Source of the DNA: Planctomycetota bacterium
GTDB taxonomy: Bacteria > Planctomycetota > Phycisphaerae > Sedimentisphaerales > Anaerobacaceae
Assembly (NCBI GenBank): GCA_017885385.1
Contig: JAFNGF010000149.1
Span: 13,464-30,494, forward strand
Length of the DNA stretch: 17,031 nucleotides
Reading direction: 5' to 3'
Positions within the stretch are counted from its first letter, which is position 1. Every line of letters begins with the position of its first letter. Made by a program: the position numbers and the translations under genes. Below the pieces are notes generated by a model. That model worked only from the letters and a program-made list of their open reading frames with translations. It searched no databases and was not told the DNA's origin. Positions 12,710 through 17,031 of this stretch are shown in pieces.

Positions 12710-12751
12710 GTATACCTGGCTGGGCTAATACGTTAGTTGGCCGAGAGGTCA
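12710..12751. other. attR of the serine integrase element
   Basis: This is the right junction. The attP left arm GTATACCTG (12710-12718) and inner bases to 12729 come from the element, followed by the AC core (12730-12731) and host bases GTTAGTTGGCCGAGAG, which restart the DUF1028 frame. Left and right junctions share only the AC core and scattered third-codon matches, as expected for a serine integrase with a two-base crossover. Confidence 0.9.
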
Positions 12752-13110
12752 TTTTTGCGATGGCAAGAGCCTATGAAGAGACGCAAGGCAGTCTTGCAGA
12801 CCGGCTGATGGCTGCTTTGATAGCCGGCGATTGTGCCGGCGGAGATCATCGCGGACGCCTGGCGGCAGGTATACGGGTCGCCAAGAAAGGCCTTGAGGGT
12901 TATTGGCTCGAACTGTACGTGGATGAAAGCCAAGACGCTGTAATTGATTTGGCCAAGAAATATGCTGCCCTGGAACATGAAGCCAAAGGTTCGTGGCCTG
13001 GCGGCAAATTGCCCTTTGAATATCCCTGCCCACTCGCCCCTGCTTCCGCAGGGGCAAGTCTGTCCCCGCAAAAGCGGGGAGCGACCCGGCTACGGCACGC
13101 TCCGCCGTGA
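12730..13110 (+). pseudogene. DUF1028 lipoprotein, 3' part
   Basis: From the AC core the frame reads NTLVGREVIFAMARAYEETQ, then LADRLMAALIAGDCAGGDHR, then LEGYWLELYVDESQDAVIDL, which are the conserved C-terminal blocks of DUF1028. It has no start signal of its own and is cut off from the lipoprotein signal at 1143. The family-like part ends near residue ALEHEAKGSW. The last 35 or so codons run through two tetraloop hairpins and look like repeat DNA read as protein. In the chromosome an ATG lies upstream in element DNA at 12454, but nothing suggests use. Confidence 0.9.
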
Positions 13111-13132
13111 CGAGAGCGCCAGGCCGTAGCCG
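13036..13132. repeat. Three consecutive palindromes at the DUF1028 3' end
   Basis: GCCCCTGC-TTCC-GCAGGGGC (13036-13055) and TCCCCGC-AAAA-GCGGGGA (13063-13080) are perfect stems with four-base loops. CGGCTACGGC (13087-13096) pairs with GCCGTAGCCG (13123-13132) around the stop codon. A run of seven T follows near 13147. They resemble mobile palindromic repeats inserted into a gene end and may together act as a terminator. Confidence 0.65.
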
Positions 13133-13437
13133 GAGAGGACGCTGAGTTTTTTTAGACACGGATTTACACGGATTAAGATTTAGACACGGATTTACACGGA
13201 TTCACACTGCTGAGGCGCAGCCGAAGCATCCGGCATCCGCCGGGATTCTTCCCCTTCCACTTCGGTCAGGGCTGAAGGCTTTTTCCGCTCAGAACGGCGT
13301 CTGTGAAATCTGTGGTTTTCTGCCTTGGCGAATCGCAAATCGCAGAGGCTCGATGCACCGTAAGACCTTGGGTCTCTTACGGGGCCGCCGCAGAGAGAGT
13401 TAACCAATCAGAGCGGCGCTGGCCGCGGGGCGGAACA
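13133..13437. repeat. Gene-free spacer with a 24-bp tandem repeat
   Basis: A 24-bp unit built of GACACGGATTTACACGGATT plus leading TTTA is present exactly at 13151-13174 and 13179-13202. CTGTGAAATCTGTGG at 13301-13315 is the inverse of 519-533. CCGTAAGACC (13358-13367) and GGTCTCTTACGG (13371-13382) form a hairpin with a two-base bulge. I see no gene. Confidence 0.65.
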
Positions 13438-13466
13438 TTGCTAATTTTAGTGACATTGAATATGAT
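13438..13466 (+). promoter_or_regulatory. Probable promoter of the transporter gene
   Basis: TTGCTA (13438-13443) and TATGAT (13461-13466) are separated by 17 bases. The start would be near 13473, giving a leader of about 85 bases. Confidence 0.5.
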
Positions 13467-13468
13467 TA

Positions 13469-13558
13469 GCCCTGCCACCTGTGGGCAGGGCTTAGCCCCT
13501 GGCACAGGTCCCGGGGGTAATCTCTGGATAGTTCCGCTATAAAGAGAGGCCACTAAGA
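13469..13558 (+). promoter_or_regulatory. Candidate structured leader of the EamA gene
   Basis: GCCCTGCC (13469-13476) can pair with GGCAGGGC (13484-13491), while ACCTGTG (13477-13483) can pair with CACAGGT (13503-13509); the two foldings exclude each other. Downstream, TCTCT-GG-ATAG (13521-13531) pairs with CTAT-AA-AGAGA (13537-13547) and covers most of the ribosome site GAGAGG (13544-13549). This is compatible with ligand- or protein-controlled initiation. No known riboswitch class is recognised. Confidence 0.4.
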
Positions 13559-14503
13559 ATGTACAACAGGGTCTTGAGAGGCGATATTCTATTGCTGTTG
13601 GGAGCTTTCATTTGGGGGACGACCTTTGTCGCGCAGCGCAAGGCAATGGAGTATGTCGGTCCTATGACCTATAACGCATTACGTTTTGCTCTGGGGGCAG
13701 CGACGCTTTTGCCCGTGATTGCGTGGCTGCGTCTGCGCCGCGGCCAGCGCAGCGAGCTGGCCGGCAGCCGAGCGGAGCACGGAAACTGGGGGCGGCCTAT
13801 GATATTGGGAGCCGCGTTTGCTGGGCTGGTGTTATTCGCTGGCGCATCTTTCCAGCAAGTGGGCTTGGTTTATACGACGGCAGGAAAGGCAAGCTTTATC
13901 ACAAGCCTCTACGTCGTGATAGTTCCTATTATGGGCTGGTTTCTCGGGCAACGGTCTCAAACCGCAGTGTGGCTGGGCGCAATCTTGGCAGCTGCCGGAT
14001 TGTATTTACTGAGCGTGACAGAATCGTTCACAGTGGGGCGGGGGGATCTGATGGTTCTGATCAGCGCATTTTTTTGGGCTGTGCATGTGCTGCTGATTGG
14101 CTATCTTGCGAAACAGGGAAATCCTGTGCGCATTGCCTGCATACAATTCCTCACTTGTTCGGTTCTTAGTCTGCTGATGGCTGGGCTTACTGAACGTGTC
14201 AGCGCTGGGGCTATCCGGCAGGCGGCGGTTCCAATCCTCTATGGCGGGGTGTTGTCCGCCGGGGTAGCTTTTACTTTGCAGGTGGTCTCTCAGCGGACCT
14301 GTCCACCGGCACATGCGGCGATTATTATGAGCCTTGAGACTGTGTTCGCCGCTCTATCGGGCTGGGCAATACTCGGTGAGAGATTCCAGCTGCGGCAAAT
14401 TGTAGGATTTGCACTAATGCTGGCAGGATTCCTGGTTGTGCAGCTGCCCCGATTGTTATCGCCACGACCCACCTCCAGTTGTAAATTGACAATTGACAAT
14501 TGA
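13559..14503 (+). CDS. EamA/DMT-family transporter
   Basis: This 314-residue inner-membrane protein has about ten hydrophobic helices in two EamA repeats. The first begins ILLLLGAFIWGTTFVAQRKA with GPMTYNALRF, and the second begins DLMVLISAFFWAVHVLLIGY with IMSLETVFAALSGWAILGER, which is the family's typical signature. The family exports or imports small metabolites, and the substrate cannot be told here. A polar loop at about 60-80 is Arg-rich. GAGAGG lies nine bases before the ATG. The last residues (KLTIDN) and the stop are read from a 7-bp tandem repeat, so the natural C-terminus may have been altered. The GH127 gene follows 57 bases downstream on the same strand. Confidence 0.93.
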   Translation: MYNRVLRGDILLLLGAFIWGTTFVAQRKAMEYVGPMTYNALRFALGAATLLPVIAWLRLRRGQRSELAGSRAEHGNWGRPMILGAAFAGLVLFAGASFQQVGLVYTTAGKASFITSLYVVIVPIMGWFLGQRSQTAVWLGAILAAAGLYLLSVTESFTVGRGDLMVLISAFFWAVHVLLIGYLAKQGNPVRIACIQFLTCSVLSLLMAGLTERVSAGAIRQAAVPILYGGVLSAGVAFTLQVVSQRTCPPAHAAIIMSLETVFAALSGWAILGERFQLRQIVGFALMLAGFLVVQLPRLLSPRPTSSCKLTIDN

Positions 14504-14525
14504 CAATTGAGAATTGAGAATTGAA
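14484..14525 (+). repeat. Six tandem AATTGAN heptamers
   Basis: Three AATTGAC, two AATTGAG and one AATTGAA follow without gaps. The array contains the stop codon of the transporter (14501-14503) and ends 35 bases before the GH127 start. Heptamer arrays of this kind are known as short tandemly repeated sequences in several bacteria and can change copy number. Because seven is not a multiple of three, any change would alter the transporter's C-terminus. Confidence 0.85.
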
Positions 14526-14560
14526 AATGAACCCTGTGGGATTGTGATTGGGAGAAAAAT

Positions 14561-16978
14561 ATGAAGCTAACACGCCATTTATTGACATGCCTTACCGGCG
14601 TCATCAGCCTGGCATGGCTAAACCCACAAACGTATGCTGATGCTTTGGCTGAAAGGCAGACCATGGAAAAGGTCCAGCCGGTCATTCCGCTCAAAGCGCG
14701 GGCTTTCCGCCTGGAGGATGTTCGCCTGCTCGAAGGTCCGTTTAAGCGAGCGATGGAGCTTGACCGAGCGTACCTGCTGTCGCTGGATGTGGATCGGCTG
14801 CTGCACAACTTCCGCGTCAACGCCGGGCTGCCTTCTTCAGCCAAGCCGCTGGGCGGCTGGGAAGAGCCGAATTGTGAGCTGCGAGGGCATTGTGTCGGAC
14901 ATTACCTGTCTGCGTGCGCGATGATGTACGCCAGCACCGGCGACAAGGCGCTCAAAGAAAAGGGTGATGCTGTAGTCGCTGGCCTTGGCGAGTGCCAGGC
15001 GAAAATCGGCAGCGGTTACCTAAGCGCCTACCCGGAAGAATTCATCGACCGGGTCGAAGCCCTCAAGCGAGTGTGGGCGCCGTACTATACCCTGCACAAG
15101 ATATACGCCGGCTTGCTCGATATGTACCTGTACTGCGGCAACCAGCAGGCGCTCCAGGTGTGCGAAAAGTTTGCCGATTGGGTCATCTCTCGCAATGCCA
15201 GCTTATCCGACGAGCAGATGCAAAAGATGCTTGGCACCGAGCATGGCGGAATGAATGAGGTCCTGGCCAACCTATACGGACTCACCGGTCAGGAGAAGTA
15301 CTTGAAGATAGCACAGCGTTTCAATCACATGGCCGTCATTGGCCCCGCCTCGAAGCGCGAGGACAAACTCACCGGTTTGCATGCCAATACCCAGATACCA
15401 AAATTCGTGGGCACGGCCCGGCAGTACGAGCTTACGGGCCAGGAGTGGCTTAAGACCGCGTCTGTCTTCTTCTGGGACACAGTGGTCAACGAACGCTCTT
15501 ACGTAATTGGCGGGCACAGCGATGGTGAGGGCTTTTCGCCGAAGGAACGGCTGTCCGAGGCGCTCGGGCCCAATACCACCGAGACCTGCAACACTTACAA
15601 CATGCTCAAGCTTACCCGGCACCTATTCTGCTGGGAGCCGCGAGCCGAGTATGCCGATTATTACGAGCGAGCACTCTACAATCACATCCTGGCGTCGCAG
15701 AATCCTGAAACAGGAATGATGTGCTACTATGTGCCCCTGAAGTCGGGTTCGAGGAAAGTCTATAATGACCCGCTCAACTCGTTTTGGTGCTGTACCGGCA
15801 CGGGCATTGAAAACCACGCGAAATACGGCGACAGTATCTATTTCCACAACGACACCAATTTGTGGGTGAACCTGTTCATTGCATCCGAATTGAGTTGGAA
15901 GGCTAAAGGTCTTGTACTTCGGCAAGAAACGAATTATCCCGAGGAATCCCGCAGCCAGCTTACGTTCACTCTAGAGAAACCGGTGGAGCTGAGCCTGAAC
16001 ATTCGGCGTCCCTATTGGGCCGTGTCCAGCTTTGAAGTCAAGGTTAATAGTGACCCTGTGATTAGTTCTTCCATTTCCATGCCCGGCAGTTACAAGACCG
16101 TGACTCGCACGTGGAAGACCGGCGATACGGTGGAAATTACTATGCTGTTCAACCTACGTACCGAGGGCTTCAGGGATAACCCACGCCGCATTGCTTTTAT
16201 GAATGGCCCGCTTGTGCTATGCGCCGAAGTCAAGGCAGACGAGAACTATCCCGCCATTGTGGGCGAGTCTAATCGAGTCCTGTCTGCCATGAAGCCTATC
16301 GCCGATAAGCCATCCTATTTCACGGGTCCGCCGCAGATTTTCCGAGTCCTCTCGACGGCGCTCCAGGCAGCCTTGGGCAGCACCAACGGTGTTGCTATCA
16401 CACTGGAACCGTTCTACCAGATGCACGCCGGCCGGCATTACATGGTGTACTGGGATGTATTCACCCCTGAGCAGTGGCGGGAGAAAGAAGAAGCTTACAA
16501 GACAGAGCTTATCCGTGAAAAGGAGCTCCAGACCCGCACGGTGGATGAGGTACGGCCCGGCGACAGGCAAAGTGAGCGAGACCACAACTTGCAGGGCGAA
16601 AAGACGGCATCCGGCGTTTTCGCCGATCGCAGGTGGCGACACGCAACCGATGGCGGCTGGTTCAGCTACGATATGAAGGTGCTGCCGGATCAGCTGGATT
16701 CGACAGGCTCACCACAGCCTTTGGAGCTATCCGTAACCTGCTGGGGCAGCGACGGGGGCAGCCGCATCTTCGATATACTCGTAGGTGATACGAAAATTGC
16801 CACGCAGCGACTCGAAAACAACCGCCCAGGCAAGTTCTACGACGAGGTATATCCAATTCCCGGATCGCTCACACAGGGCAAGGAAAAGATCACCGTCAAA
16901 TTCCAGGCTCATCCCAGCGCATGGGCCGGCGGCATCTTTGGCGTTCGCATCCTCAGAGTCCAGAGAACCCCGCCATAG
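14561..16978 (+). CDS. Secreted GH127 (DUF1680) beta-L-arabinofuranosidase-like enzyme
   Basis: This 805-residue protein has a Sec signal (MKLTRHLLTCLTGVISLAWL ... TYADA). The DUF1680/GH127 catalytic domain spans about 48-640. Members cleave terminal beta-L-arabinofuranosides using a zinc-bound cysteine nucleophile. The expected residues are visible: Glu323 (GGHSDGEGF), ETC with Glu341 and Cys343, and FWCCTGTGIENHAKYGD with Cys410 and Cys411. A C-terminal module (about 690-800) with WRHATDGGWFSYDM and PSAWAGGIFGVRIL resembles the DUF6805-type beta-sandwich found after these enzymes. GGGAG lies six bases before the ATG. The role is release of arabinose or related sugars from plant or algal polysaccharide. 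Other sugars are possible because related families share the fold. Confidence 0.93.
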   Translation: MKLTRHLLTCLTGVISLAWLNPQTYADALAERQTMEKVQPVIPLKARAFRLEDVRLLEGPFKRAMELDRAYLLSLDVDRLLHNFRVNAGLPSSAKPLGGWEEPNCELRGHCVGHYLSACAMMYASTGDKALKEKGDAVVAGLGECQAKIGSGYLSAYPEEFIDRVEALKRVWAPYYTLHKIYAGLLDMYLYCGNQQALQVCEKFADWVISRNASLSDEQMQKMLGTEHGGMNEVLANLYGLTGQEKYLKIAQRFNHMAVIGPASKREDKLTGLHANTQIPKFVGTARQYELTGQEWLKTASVFFWDTVVNERSYVIGGHSDGEGFSPKERLSEALGPNTTETCNTYNMLKLTRHLFCWEPRAEYADYYERALYNHILASQNPETGMMCYYVPLKSGSRKVYNDPLNSFWCCTGTGIENHAKYGDSIYFHNDTNLWVNLFIASELSWKAKGLVLRQETNYPEESRSQLTFTLEKPVELSLNIRRPYWAVSSFEVKVNSDPVISSSISMPGSYKTVTRTWKTGDTVEITMLFNLRTEGFRDNPRRIAFMNGPLVLCAEVKADENYPAIVGESNRVLSAMKPIADKPSYFTGPPQIFRVLSTALQAALGSTNGVAITLEPFYQMHAGRHYMVYWDVFTPEQWREKEEAYKTELIREKELQTRTVDEVRPGDRQSERDHNLQGEKTASGVFADRRWRHATDGGWFSYDMKVLPDQLDSTGSPQPLELSVTCWGSDGGSRIFDILVGDTKIATQRLENNRPGKFYDEVYPIPGSLTQGKEKITVKFQAHPSAWAGGIFGVRILRVQRTPP

Positions 16979-16991
16979 TGATGGCGGGGTT
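16966..16991 (+). terminator. 11-bp hairpin over the GH127 stop codon
   Basis: AACCCCGCCAT (16966-16976) pairs perfectly with ATGGCGGGGTT (16981-16991) around AGTG. The TAG stop (16976-16978) lies in the stem and loop. Only two T follow, so it may be a weak or bidirectional terminator or an RNA-stabilising hairpin. Confidence 0.6.
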
Positions 16992-17012
16992 AAGTCCCGA
17001 CGCCTTGGTTTG

Positions 17013-17031
17013 AAGGAGCAACATGTGAACG
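17013..17031 (+). other. Possible start of the next gene
   Basis: AAGGAG (17013-17018) stands six bases before GTG 17025-17027. The ATG at 17023 is followed at once by TGA, so GTG would be the start. Only two codons lie in the window. Confidence 0.4.

Larger units (their letters stand above)
1677..12731. mobile_element. 11,053-bp integrative element, satellite-like, in a DUF1028 gene
   Basis: The element is bounded by AC dinucleotides at 1677-1678 and 12730-12731. Removing 11,053 bp restores an in-frame DUF1028 gene, and joining the ends restores a dyad-symmetric attP. It encodes a large serine recombinase, a resolvase, TerS-like and TerL proteins, a family-A-polymerase-like protein, two winged-helix proteins and several small proteins. 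All are on the minus strand except one. It is more AT-rich than the flanks and lacks the flanking dispersed repeats. No portal, protease, capsid, tail, lysis or conjugation gene is visible. Packaging genes without structural genes suggest a phage satellite, but a decayed prophage or a plasmid-like element remains possible. Confidence 0.93.

Noticed and set aside
12454..12729. ATG at 12454 as a true start of the DUF1028 3' part
   Set aside because: The first 92 codons are antisense to the 64-aa gene and the attP arm. Family similarity begins exactly at the AC core, so this is a junction artefact.
12733..13159. Minus-strand frames of 112 and 136 codons
   Set aside because: They are antisense shadows of the DUF1028 3' part and its palindromes, with no ribosome sites.
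13151..13202. Tandem 24-bp repeat as an att site or CRISPR fragment
   Set aside because: Only two copies with a four-base gap, in host DNA, resembling dispersed genomic repeats.
14992..16912. Several frames on both strands inside the GH127 gene
   Set aside because: They are shadows of a GC-rich gene whose own frame carries all catalytic motifs.
1..17031. CRISPR array, tRNA or rRNA gene, including a tRNA attachment site
   Set aside because: No regularly spaced repeats or cloverleaf sequences were seen. The attachment site is protein-coding.

Overview
The window is a bacterial chromosome segment carrying one integrated mobile element whose ends can be placed to the base. The flanking genes are: a small EF-Tu domain-2-like protein, a DUF1028 lipoprotein, an EamA/DMT transporter and a secreted GH127 beta-L-arabinofuranosidase-like enzyme. 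Together with GC-rich host DNA and many short dispersed repeats, they fit a polysaccharide-degrading Planctomycetota (Phycisphaerae/Sedimentisphaerales-like) bacterium. That assignment is inference; no rRNA or other marker gene is present.

Layout. 1-371 is a partial unknown gene (minus). 372-725 is a repeat-bearing spacer. 726-980 is the EF-Tu-like gene (minus). A DUF1028 lipoprotein gene starts at 1143 (plus), stops being recognisable at 1678 and resumes in frame at 12730-13110. Between the halves lies an 11,053-bp, visibly more AT-rich element. 13133-13558 is a spacer with repeats and a candidate promoter and leader. 13559-14503 is the EamA transporter. 14561-16978 is the GH127 enzyme, whose stop codon lies in a terminator-like hairpin.

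The element. A large serine recombinase gene sits at the left end. Joining the two ends rebuilds an attP with perfect 9-bp inverted arms (GTATACCTG / CAGGTATAC) symmetric about an AC dinucleotide. Joining the flanks restores the DUF1028 motif QGNTLVGREV. From left to right the element holds: the recombinase with a structured leader; four tandem hairpins; a minus-strand operon (wHTH protein, small serine resolvase, TerS-like protein, terminase large subunit, coiled-coil protein, and a 115-aa protein with three LxLPxMxF-type motifs); a second minus-strand operon of small proteins with a good sigma70-type promoter; a Cys-rich plus-strand gene; an AT-rich zone with an 85-nt pyrimidine tract; and an operon ending in a divergent family-A-polymerase-like protein. 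No portal, capsid, tail or lysis gene is visible, so it resembles a phage satellite or a minimal packaged element, not a complete prophage.

How the parts may work together. The integrase reading frame crosses the attachment site. In the chromosome, its last two residues and stop codon come from the host gene. In the excised circle it would gain 25 other residues and end in a GTGA overlap with the first gene of the polymerase operon. Circularisation would therefore place the replication module behind the integrase promoter, and integration would separate them. This, the integrase leader, and the satellite-like gene set without capsid genes are the most interesting points here.
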